From Paralithodes platypus (taxonomy: Eukaryota > Arthropoda > Malacostraca > Decapoda > Lithodidae), in contig CM064506.1 of assembly GCA_032716605.1 (NCBI GenBank), positions 22,939,961-23,003,960 on the forward strand: a stretch of 64,000 bases of DNA, read 5' to 3'. The translations under genes were made by a program, and so were the position numbers. Positions 22,311-31,054 of this stretch are shown here, piece by piece; positions within the stretch are counted from its first letter, which is position 1; every line of letters begins with the position of its first letter. The notes under the pieces are model-generated. The model was not told the origin of the DNA and ran no database searches. It saw only the letters and a list, made by a program, of their open reading frames with translations.

Positions 22311-22498
22311 TGAGCTCAGTAGACCTTGATGCTGGAGGAAAGAAACTGCATGTGTCAATGTTGCCAAACCCGTCACACCTAGAAGCTGTGAGCCCAGTGG
22401 CTTGTGGCAAGACTCGAGCTCGTCAACGCACCCTTGATGATGGTCATTACTCACCAGATCCTCAGGCCAGACCAGGGGAGAAGGTCGTTTGTCTTCAG
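22311..22498 (+). CDS. DHTKD1: DHTKD1-like exon d
   Basis: It encodes [20 protein letters not shown], then [18 protein letters not shown] and [29 protein letters not shown] is strongly conserved, and RARQ favours DHTKD1 over OGDH. The acceptor TTATTGTCAG and donor GTGATT flank it. 188 bp, phases 1 and 0. No lesion is seen. Confidence 0.92.
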
Positions 22499-22879
22499 GT
22501 GATTGCTTTTAATTGTCTTTTATATTGTTATTGATTTATTTTTCTTCCTTGTTAATTTCTGTTATGGGTTGGTTTCATTTCTTCACCCTTTATTATTTGT
22601 ATCATGCATTCTCTGCTAACAGGCACCTACCCAAAAGCACTATCTTTTGTGAGTATGTATTTTTGTACTATTGATCATATCTTGTCAAATTTTAAATTTG
22701 TTTGTGTAATTTATTGATTAGTACGGTATTAATTAATTAGCAGTGTTATGCTTTAATTATAATTTAACAAGTTTAAATAGAATACTTTAACTTGAATTGT
22801 AGTTTCTTTATTTATACAGAATTTACCAGAATGTCCTGAGCTTCTCATTGACTTAATCCTTTAATATGACATGAGTACG

Positions 22880-22975
22880 TTGTTGTTGTTGTTCCCTAAG
22901 CTGCCTGGCCGAACAGCCCCGAGTTCCTGAGGAAGGCCATGGCCGCGATTGGGCTTTCCCACAGAGCTCTCAGTA
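22880..22975 (-). mobile_element. LINE family A, very short 3' fragment
   Basis: GTTGTTGTTGTTCCCTAAG and the following ~90 bases match the 3' end of the LINE at 24531-27387. It is a severely 5'-truncated insertion. A piece of another LINE tail follows at 22986-23090. Confidence 0.7.
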
Positions 22976-23319
22976 TGTTAATATACTGTATGTGCAAACT
23001 AGTTTATTTTGGAGAGGGGGTCAGGCGCCAGTTGGATTAGATAATAGTCAGTCAGTCGCCTGGCCTGGGGAGCCGGTGTATATCACTAGTTCATCACTAG
23101 GCCGCTAGGGCCCATATGGCCCGCATAAAGTTTGATTGCATAGCGCTAAATCAGAAAACGCATATACAGTACTTATTAACTAGGATTGAGACACAGAACC
23201 TTATTGACACAAATACGCGTCACGCGTCACCCGGGGTTTGAGGGTTGACTTGACGCTGTACTGAAATATGTCAGAAATTAAAGCAATTTTATAAAAACTT
23301 ATGGATGAACTATGTTAGG

Positions 23320-23425
23320 TGAAAACATGGAAGTCCATGAACGTGGAGGGAGCTGCACCAAGGGGTAGACCAGGAAATAAGAGGTGTGTGTTGGCAGAGG
23401 GGCGTAAGCACCAAAAGGAAGTTTG
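23320..23425 (+). repeat. LINE family E tail fragment
   Basis: GTCCATGAACGTGGAGGGAG and CTGCACCAAGGGGTAGACC match the tail at 46650-46700. The last 25 bases (GCGTAAGCACCAAAAGGAAG) recur inverted at 28188-28212. Confidence 0.5.
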
Positions 23426-23905
23426 ATACATATTCCATAATGAAGGCTGAAAAATTACTGTTTTAGAATGTTTTTAAATCTGTCCGAATTCATAGATTTT
23501 ATCTACATAAATGTTTTTGGTATCAATGTACAGTAAACCTCTGCTAACTCGGACTCTTTTTAGTCGGAAACCCGCACTTCTCGGAATGACATCGGCCTCT
23601 CGGAAATGTCCCTGTATATCTCGGAAATATCCGAGTTGGACGGGATTTGTGTCCGGTTTACAATGTTGTCTCACTCGGCTTTAAGTGATTTTAGGATGAA
23701 TTGAAGCCTGTGCCTTTTAATTATTGTGTTAATATTAATTACTATGTACTGTACTGTCCCTAAAAACATAATAAGGTTCGTATTTGTCATTAACCCTTCC
23801 TGCCCGGGCTCGCCATCCTAAGGACGTTGTTGATATCTGGGCGATATGGCCAAAAAACCTATTTAATAGGCTACCCGAATCCTTGTTATTTTAACTGCTA
23901 GTAAA

Positions 23906-24322
23906 TGGTGATGGGCTGGTCTATCAGAGTGAGAACTGAGCGATCTCTGCCATACCCATAGCTTACTCTGACTGTTCCTTTAACTTATATATTTTCTAGA
24001 TCTCAAGTGACGGCGTCTTTTCCGTGGATTGACCTCCCAATCTACCAAGATTGGAAGCCAAAGCGTCACATTTTTCCCTTGCCCCTCAACTTTCTCTTCA
24101 TAATTGCTGAGGGGCACAGGGCCCTGGGTGGGGCTTTGGTTTCCCGGGCGTTTCCGCACCCTCCTCAGCTCCCCGCCATGGAGTGGCTTTGGTCACCCAG
24201 GCTTTATTGTGGTCGGCAGGGAGGGTTCTGTGGGGGCGCTCGGTTGTGGCCTTGGAATTGCTCGGGGCCATGGGGCTGTTCGGCCAGGCAGCTTGGGGAA
24301 CAACAACAACAACAACAACAAC
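23906..24322 (+). mobile_element. SINE-like element, complete short form
   Basis: It begins TGGTGATGGGCTGGTC and ends GGCAGCTTGGGGAACAAC plus (AAC)7. Target-site duplications AACTGCTAGTAAA flank it (23893-23905 and from 24323). The copy at 53440 lacks the SINE and shows one AACTGCTAG, confirming the insertion. It shares its tail with LINE family A. Confidence 0.85.
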
Positions 24323-24530
24323 AACTGCTAGTAAATTCCCACTAATCTCTAAACGTAATGCTGTTTCCAATCTGTAGACTTGCGTTGAGTAGAGCTCTCT
24401 AAGTCAACTGGTTCAGTTGTGATGACGATTTCCGTGGAGAGAGTTTCGAGGCGATGTTAGCAATATGACACACTTTTCAACACTAAATCTGTCTTAGCAG
24501 ACCACACAGCAACAAAGCTCCGACGTCTGG

Positions 24531-27387
24531 TTGTTGTTGTTGTTGTTCCCTAAGCTGCCTGGCCGAACAGCCCCGAGTCCCTGAGGAAGGCCATGGCCAC
24601 GATCGGGCTTTCCCACAGAGCTCTCATTGAGTGTAGATTGTGTTGTTGGCGTAAGTGGTTGTGTGAAATGCAGTCTTCTATGATGTGTTTAATGGTATGG
24701 GGTGCTGTGTTACATCCTGGGCAGGAGTCGACAACGGAGTCATCCAGTCTCTTCTGATAGCTCAGGAGAGCTGGATGGTGTCCGCATCTCAGCCTGGCCA
24801 GGTGGACTCTGTCCTCGCGAGGAAGGGAGGATTCGGAAGGATGGATTTCGGGAGGTCGTGCATGCAGCTGCGTGTTGTCTGTGAGTGAGTGGATGGATCG
24901 GTGAGAGATATGAGTATGGATGTGCTTCTGGAAGTTGGTTCGGGGTGGGCAGGGAGGGAGAGAGGACAATAATTGTGTGTGATACCGTGTGCTGGGTGTT
25001 GTTTTGATATTTCTTGGTGTCTGTGGGTGTGTTGCCATGTAGTTTAGTGGGTGGTCTTGGTTCGTGGAGGCTGCTGCCAGGAATTGAGTGCCTCTCATGT
25101 CCAGATGGTCTTTGACTTTGAGGATTTTGGTTTCTTGATGTAGGTGATCTGTGGGTGCAGTAGCTGTGCAGCCTGTAATGATCTTCAGGGCTTTGTTTTG
25201 AATAGTCTGTAAAGTCTTATGATGTGTTTCAGCTAGGTTAGAAGCCCAGGCTGGGCTTGCGTATTCCATCACTGATCTTATGTATTGTTTATATACTGTG
25301 GTGGTAGTTTCTTTGTTGTGTCCAAATTTTGTGTGAGCAAGTGACCTGAGGGCGTTAAGTCTGGGTGTCAGTTTCTTTTTAATGTTTGTGGTGTGCTGTT
25401 TGAATGTCATATGAGTATCATATGTTACTCCTAGGATTTTGGGTGTGTGTGTATGTGTTAGGGGTGTGTTGTTTATGGTGAGTTGAGGGATGTATTCGTG
25501 TTCTCCTGTCCAACTTGTGAGCAGGGTTGCGGTGGATTTGGCTGGGGCTAGATTAAGTCTGTTGCACCAGCCATGTAGTGTGTTGAGATAGGGTTGAAGG
25601 AGATCTGTTGCCCTTTTTGGGTCATGGTGTGTGCATGTGAGTGTTATGTCATCTGCATAGGAGGCTAAGTTTATTTGGGGCGTATTGGGTGTAGTTATAT
25701 CGTGTATGTACAGATTGAAGAGTGCGGGCGATAGGACGGATCCTTGTGGGACTCCGTTTGGAAAGTTTCTGATTTTAGATGACTGACCGGCAAAAGATAC
25801 GTGTGCACATCTGCCTGCTAGGAAGTTGGCCAGCCACCTTTTTGTGTTGTTGTGCATGTTTGTGTTGTAGATTTTGTTTGTTAGGTTGTGGCGGGGGATG
25901 GCATCGAAGGCTTTACTAATGTCGAGTGTGGCTAATAGTGATCTGTGTGGTGGTCTAGCTGAGTTGATGCCGTCGAAAGCTCTTTCTGTAAGGTCTGTGA
26001 GAAGAGTGTTTGTGGAGTGCAGTGGCCTAAAGCCATGTTGTGTTGGAGCTAGGGGTAGGTCAGGTGTAATTAGTTGTAATACTAGGCGTTCCATGACTTT
26101 GGAGGGGGAGCAAAGGAGTGTGATGGGGCGGTGCGAGGAGGGTAGCGTGGGGTCTTTGTTGGGTTTGGGGAATGTGATGATGATACCATGCTTCCAAATG
26201 TCTAGTATTGTGTTGTGTGAATAGCTGTAGTTTGATATGTTAGTGAGTGCTTGTATGCCTTGTGGTCCCAGGTGTCTGAGGTGTATGTTGCTTATGTTGT
26301 CTAGGCCACAGGCGGGTGAGTGCTTGAGATTGTTGATGATATGCTTTGTCTGGTGATTGGTGAAGGGTGTATAGTCAGGGTCTGTGGGGAATTGTCTCTT
26401 ACGTAAGATGACACGTCGGTCGTCTTTGTGAGGTTTTAGGTGGCTGACATGTGAGAAGTGATTGATGAGAGTGTTTGCTTGTTGTTTACATGAAGGAGTA
26501 GAGTCTGTTGTTGTGATTGCAGCATGTGATTGTGTTGTGTTGCTGTTGGAAAGTGTGATGCTGTTTAGTGTTTTGTAGAGTTTTTTGGGGTTTGTTTTGT
26601 GATCAAGTGTTTGTAGGAAGTTATTCCAATTTAGTTTTTGTTGTTCTTGTATTTTGTTGTTAGTTTGGGTGTTGAGTGCTTGAATTTGTTGTGTGATGTC
26701 TTGTGTGTGGGGTGCTGGGGAGTGTTTCAGTATGTCGCATTGTTTGATGAGGTTTTGAATTTCTGGTGTGAAGTTGGGGTTGTGTCTTTTTCTGTTACCT
26801 CTTGGAATGTGTTTCTTGTCAGCGTTTTGGATAGTTTTATTAAGTATGTGTACAGCATTGTTGATGTTAGTGATGGGTGTACTGTTTAGAGTTGTGAAGT
26901 GTTGTTCTGTCTCATTTGTGAATGCTTCCCAGTTAGCTCTTTTATAATTGGTGTATGTGTGTTTGTTGCTAGCTGGGGTGAGTCTGGTTTTGGTGGTGAT
27001 AATGATCGGGAGGTGGTCAGAGCCTAAGGTTCTGACCACCCTCCAGGATGTTGTGGGGGCGAGTTCTGGGGAGCAAAAGGTCATGTCTGGAGATGATGGG
27101 TTATAGAGGGCATGGTGAGGAATATGGGTATGTTGATGGATGTCGTTAAGGATGATGAGGTTATCGGTTTTGTTTTGTAGTACCAGCCCTCTGTCTGTGT
27201 CGGGGTTGTCGACAAACCAGGCCGACGTCTTGGCGTTGAAGTCACCACCCAGGATGATGTGTGGGGTGTGTGGGGTGTTTGTGATGTGTTGTAAGTGTGG
27301 TCTGTATTCGTTTGGTACTGTAGGGGATGTTTGGGGAGGGATGTATGTGTTTATGATGGTTATGTTGGAGTTGTTGCCAGTGCGTTG
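24531..27387 (-). mobile_element. LINE family A insertion with 16-bp target duplication
   Basis: A 5'-truncated non-LTR element flanked by CCGACGTCTGGTTGTT copies (from 24520 at the 3' end, 27388-27403 at the 5' end). The 3' end reads GGGAACAACAACAAC. The target duplication is nearly perfect and the coding frame open, so the insertion is young compared with its surroundings. Confidence 0.85.
24550..27387 (-). CDS. LINE family A ORF2: endonuclease remnant and reverse transcriptase
   Basis: The frame is open from the truncated 5' end (27387) to the stop at 24550, about 945 codons. It starts inside the apurinic endonuclease (NITIINTYIPPQ, IILGGDFNAKTSAW, TLGSDHLPI) and continues through the reverse transcriptase (LATLDISKAFDAIP, NGVPQGSVLSPALF, SYADDITLTC) to a C-terminal CPGC...H...C zinc-knuckle-like motif (SCPGCNTAPHTIKHIIEDC). 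It ends SGLFGQAA, so the stop lies only 18 bases before the tail. Jockey/R1-group features are seen without an RNase H domain. The N-terminal endonuclease half and any ORF1 are missing, so this copy cannot move by itself. Partial sisters lie at 36776-37500 and 50776-51113. Confidence 0.88.
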   Translation of the reverse strand, partial: QRTGNNSNITIINTYIPPQTSPTVPNEYRPHLQHITNTPHTPHIILGGDFNAKTSAWFVDNPDTDRGLVLQNKTDNLIILNDIHQHTHIPHHALYNPSSPDMTFCSPELAPTTSWRVVRTLGSDHLPIIITTKTRLTPASNKHTYTNYKRANWEAFTNETEQHFTTLNSTPITNINNAVHILNKTIQNADKKHIPRGNRKRHNPNFTPEIQNLIKQCDILKHSPAPHTQDITQQIQALNTQTNNKIQEQQKLNWNNFLQTLDHKTNPKKLYKTLNSITLSNSNTTQSHAAITTTDSTPSCKQQANTLINHFSHVSHLKPHKDDRRVILRKRQFPTDPDYTPFTNHQTKHIINNLKHSPACGLDNISNIHLRHLGPQGIQALTNISNYSYSHNTILDIWKHGIIITFPKPNKDPTLPSSHRPITLLCSPSKVMERLVLQLITPDLPLAPTQHGFRPLHSTNTLLTDLTERAFDGINSARPPHRSLLATLDISKAFDAIPRHNLTNKIYNTNMHNNTKRWLANFLAGRCAHVSFAGQSSKIRNFPNGVPQGSVLSPALFNLYIHDITTPNTPQINLASYADDITLTCTHHDPKRATDLLQPYLNTLHGWCNRLNLAPAKSTATLLTSWTGEHEYIPQLTINNTPLTHTHTPKILGVTYDTHMTFKQHTTNIKKKLTPRLNALRSLAHTKFGHNKETTTTVYKQYIRSVMEYASPAWASNLAETHHKTLQTIQNKALKIITGCTATAPTDHLHQETKILKVKDHLDMRGTQFLAAASTNQDHPLNYMATHPQTPRNIKTTPSTRYHTQLLSSLPPCPPRTNFQKHIHTHISHRSIHSLTDNTQLHARPPEIHPSESSLPREDRVHLARLRCGHHPALLSYQKRLDDSVVDSCPGCNTAPHTIKHIIEDCISHNHLRQQHNLHSMRALWESPIVAMAFLRDSGLFGQAA

Positions 27388-27799
27388 CCGACGTCTGGTT
27401 GTTTTCGGAGGTGCGCGCGTCGCCTCCGACCGGCTTTGTTTTCATACGTCGGACGCGCGGCTTTCAAAACAAGCTTAATAGGCTTTCAAGCTTACGGATT
27501 TCAAGGGGACACCCGGGCTCCTGCCCAGCTGCCGCGGTGTCATTTTAAAATGCTGCCCGGGCGGGAAGGGTAAATATGATGAACTTTAAATGTAAAAAAA
27601 AAAAAAAATTATCTCAATTTTCTCTGACGTGGACTTTCCTCTTCTAATTCAGAATTTTGCTTCTCCTAAGTCTGACTTCGGACATCTCGGAAAATCGGGC
27701 TTCTCGGAAGTGGTCTCCCCCCCCCCCAATTAGTCCGAGTTAGCGAGGGTTTACTGTATTCAGAATGATGAACACTTTGAACCGGGTACGAGTTTTTGG

Positions 27800-28020
27800 C
27801 CGAAAATATTGTTTTCCTTGAATGGAATTATCTCTGTCAATCAATCTTTCCTTCATCCTATGACTTAGATTGCTTTAAACTTTGTGTTTTCAGGCTTTTT
27901 GGAAAACTACAACGACCTTTGAATTTGGCTCTCTGTCACTCCTATGGCTCTGGGGAGAACACTTGTTACAGACAGCCCGTTTTTTGTCTCCTTACACAAA
28001 AATAAAACATAAAAAAATAT
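27800..28020 (+). pseudogene. LINE family D 3' fragment
   Basis: EWNYLCQSIFPSSYDLDCFK and CVFRLFG resemble ELWNSLPKSVFPSSCDLNCF of the copy at 34131-34885. It ends with an A-rich tail. Confidence 0.65.
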
Positions 28021-28179
28021 GCAACAAAGTTGCATAATCCGTTTTGTATTACCAGATAATTTTTTTTTTCTATAAACAGGTTTTCCTCAAAAAAAAAACA
28101 GAGATTGATATATAATATGATAGGGTTGTCATCATTTTATCATGTGTTGCATTAACTCTAACTTTAATTATAAATAATT

Positions 28180-28375
28180 CAAAACTTCCTTTTGGTGCTT
28201 ACGCTCCACTGAAGCAACACTCCTCATATGTGGGATCAGACCTTACGGTCTGATCTTGAATCTAAGAACCTGACAAGTGAGGCAGCTCTGAACAGGGCTG
28301 CTTGGAATGCCGCCATTAGGATGTGAGACCGGAACCGCATTTCGTATGGAGCACTTGGTCTTTAAAATGTATGCA
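28180..28375 (+). repeat. LINE family E tail fragment
   Basis: GACCTTACGGTCTGATCTTG, GCAGCTCTGAACAGG and CGCCATTAGGATGTGAGACC match 46715-46815. The first 25 bases are an inverted copy of 23401-23425. Confidence 0.55.
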
Positions 28376-28529
28376 TGTATGTATTATACCGGTAACTTGT
28401 GTGACATTTCGCATTTGCATTTTATGTGTGCAAAATGTACACAAAAATTCTTGTAGGCTACTGTACTTTAGTGCTAAAGATATGAGAGATGTAATATTTA
28501 ACTCCCTTCAAAATATTTAAAGCTTTTTT

Positions 28530-28990
28530 TATTAGGTACTATATGTGAGTCACATACAATGGGAGGTAGAGGGGTAGGAAGACCTCCATTGAGATAGAGA
28601 GATTTTGTAGTACTGTACAAGCATTGTAAGAGAGAGAAATTACTATAGATCAGGCAAGAGCATTTTTTTTTCGTTCCCTAGGCTGCCTAGCCGGACAGCC
28701 CCGCAGGGTAATAAATAGGAATGAATGGAGAATGCTTGTGAATAGATGTTGTGATAATGCAGTCGTTTTGGGAGAGTGGGTTGGGCGCCAGTTAGACTAG
28801 ATAATAGTCCGTCACACGCCTGGCTCGGGGAGTCGGTATATATGAAGGGTCATGCCTGGATGTGTGGTGGGCCAACATCGTGTGGTGGCTTCGCTGCGTG
28901 TCTGCTTGTTGAGACCGGAACCTCTCTGGTAAGTCTTGGACCTGGGAATCTTTTGCTGGAAGACCCCAAATAGGCCCGGGTCTCTAGGTC
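28530..28990 (+). repeat. LINE 3' fragments with SINE-tail-like segment
   Basis: GGGAGGTAGAGGGGTAGG and CCTCCATTGAGATAGAG match 21590-21660 in reverse and 55215-55260. At 28678-28705 a poly(T) run and TCCCTAGGCTGCCTAGCCG look like a degraded LINE A/SINE tail. Confidence 0.5.
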
Positions 28991-29199
28991 TTCTCCAGGG
29001 CGACCTAGATGTGTGTGAATTCGTATATTTTTATCATTTATTTGTTTTGGTATTAGTTTATTTTTTATTTTATTTTTTGCGTTGTATTTCCCCTGTTCTG
29101 GCTCTGTCTTGAAGTGGCCACCCCCAGCTATGGGGTATGTGCCTGATTATATACTGTACATACATACTTATTGGCTCATACGTTTTCTTTGTTGGCCAG

Positions 29200-29315
29200 G
29201 TCCACGGTGATGCAGCTCTGTCAGGGCAGGGTGTGATGCAGGAAACTCTCTCTCTCTTTCTGCCGTGCCACACTTTGACATTGGTGGAGCCCTGCATATT
29301 GCCATCAATAATCAG
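29200..29315 (+). pseudogene. DHTKD1: DHTKD1-like exon e (one-base deletion)
   Basis: It opens VHGDAALSGQGVMQETLSL, the thiamine-diphosphate region. In the next frame it continues VPHFDIGGALHIAINNQ, ending in the conserved NNQ. The switch lies in the run at about 29246-29258. The exon is 116 bp; 117 restores both halves and keeps phase 0 to phase 0. The CT/T-rich context makes a sequencing slip possible. Confidence 0.85.
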
Positions 29316-29557
29316 GTCAGTCTTTCTTATCTTCTCGCTTCTATACCGTCATATTATTTGTAATGTCATCATATCTGCTTAAATTGCAGATATATCAATT
29401 ACAGTAATTTCAATTATGTTTTCTATTGTAGTCACTGTACTGCCTTCAAACCTTTATTCTATTATCCACATAGATTGACAATATACGGTATCCACGTACA
29501 GTACTGTATATAATTATTTTATTTTATTTGTTCAGTTATATTTGATTATTCCTATAG

Positions 29558-29665
29558 GTTGGCTACTCCACCCCTGGATAGAGGACTCGCTCAACAATGT
29601 ACTGCACAGATGTTGCCAAAATGTGCAAGATGCCAGTCATTCACGTCAACGGAGATCAGCCGGAG
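29558..29665 (+). pseudogene. DHTKD1: DHTKD1-like exon f (in-frame TAG)
   Basis: It encodes VGYSTPG, a stop, then [14 protein letters not shown] and [10 protein letters not shown]. The human counterpart has a Glu before the arginine, so TAG at 29579-29581 fits GAG to TAG. CTDVAK and HVNGD are cofactor- and metal-site family residues. 108 bp, phase 0 both sides; acceptor CCTATAG, donor GTAGGT. Confidence 0.87.
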
Positions 29666-29739
29666 GTAGGTAGGTGTTCTCACTAATATATACTTGTATG
29701 TGTTTTTTTTGTGTTTTTTTTTTTTTTTTTTTTTCAATT

Positions 29740-29801
29740 AGTTTAACCAGACCACCGAGCTCCCAGATATACTTGTATGTACTGTATGTATATACAGTAT
29801 A

Positions 29802-29832
<31 letters not shown>

Positions 29833-30095
29833 TAATATAGAGTTCCGTATGGAGCTCAGTGGTCTGGTTAATCTGCTCTACATAACTAACTATCAGTACA
29901 GTATATATATATATATTATAATGTAAAACTTGCAAAATAAACAAACCAAAACTGGGGCGACACAAGATAAATGCAAAATAACTAATCAAAATTGGTGTGG
30001 AAATAACGCTTAATAAAATATTTTTTTGAAATAAAAGAACACAATCCACCACATAGGGTGTACATCACTACATGAACAAGTCAATCTGGTTATAT
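29740..30095 (-). repeat. SINE fragments, (AT)n and repeat R1
   Basis: 29745-29900 holds pieces of the TTAACCAGACCACCGAGC repeat around an AT microsatellite. 29925-30095 is repeat R1 in reverse (AAAACTTGCAAAATAAAC, GGGTGTACATCACTACATG). Confidence 0.6.
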
Positions 30096-30289
30096 AATAT
30101 ATATAAATATACCTGTATATGAATTATATAACTAACATATAATTTGCAAAGGATATTAGCTAGAATTTTCTGGCAACATTTTGAAGTGTTTTTTTTTCAT
30201 TGGTATCAACGACGAAACTAAAGGTATTGTACTTTGTATTAGATGACGCTGTTTTTTGTCTTATTCAACTTGATTTTGGAAGTTTTCTG

Positions 30290-30790
30290 ATCAGAGTTGC
30301 CAGGAACTGATTGTGTGACTGCATAAAAGCAACAACAAAAAATGCCCCAGTGTCTTCAGCAATGTTTGCCACGAGCGCACAATCTGGACAGTTGGTATTG
30401 CTTTCCAGGCTTCCACTGCATTGTCAATTGCATTGCATAAGGTATATTTGCTCCACCATTACCTGATGTTCTGATTTTTATGCTCTCCTTCTTCAACTTC
30501 CATTGACTCACTTCGTTCTGTTTGCATCACCTCTTCAAAGCTCGTCTGTCGCTGCCCTTAGCTGCAGGTGTGTTCTTGCATAAGTTTTTTTTTTAAATGA
30601 TGCAATACTTCCTGGTCAAGAGGGTGGATCATGGATGTTGTTTTTTTGGCAGGAACACAACTTGGATATTGGAATGTTCTCCAACAAGGAGTTCTGGCTT
30701 GTGACCTGGGGCGTTGTGCATGCACAGCAGGATACGACAAGTATCACAAATTTGCATTGCCTTACGGGCGATTCACCAAGTTTGAAAATG
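30290..30790 (-). pseudogene. pogo/Jerky-like transposase C-terminal remnant
   Basis: The minus strand reads AKKTTSMIHPLDQEVLHHLK, resembling the TTSLIQPMDQGV signature of Tigger/Jerky DDE transposases. Further on comes YTLCNAIDNAVEAWKAIP, resembling their helical C-terminus. There are stops between. It may descend from the same superfamily as 23531-27756 but is not linked to it. Confidence 0.6.
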
Positions 30791-31054
30791 TGCGTACTGT
30801 ACTTGAATATTTTTGGTTTCAATTATCCTTACAGGGAACTTGGAAATCACCAACAATCATAACACGTACTTGGGGAGGATCACTGTAATAGCTCTGTTAA
30901 TTGTTTTGGTCATTATATCAATACAGGTACAGTATATATGAATCCTGACTATGACGTATTTGGTGGAGGCTTACCTCCTAATTGCCATAGGTAATAATTC
31001 ACTAATTTTTATTGAGGTAACTATTGAATGTTCTTTGATATTTGCTCATCATAG

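Larger units (their letters stand above)
23790..27573. mobile_element. TTAA-type MITE family 3 inside the pogo-like element
   Basis: The left end reads TTAACCCTTCCTGCCCGGGC; the right end is the inverted GCCCGGGCGGGAAGGGTAA, with the outer TTAA damaged by one base. An uninterrupted internal part of the same family is at 53343-53510, which shows where the SINE landed. Confidence 0.6.
23531..27756. mobile_element. pogo/Tigger-like DNA element, gutted and filled by insertions
   Basis: The left end is CAGTAAACCTCTGCTAACTC and the right end the inverted AGCGAGGGTTTACTG, each next to a TA (23529-23530 and 27757-27758). TA duplication and a CAGT start are typical of the pogo/Tigger group of Tc1-mariner. 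Subterminal TCTCGGAAAT-like repeats lie on both sides. No transposase of its own is visible. Inside are a TTAA MITE, a SINE and a LINE. Confidence 0.75.

Noticed and set aside
25874..27573. Several + strand open frames over the LINE A insertion
   Set aside because: Antisense shadows of the long minus-strand ORF2.
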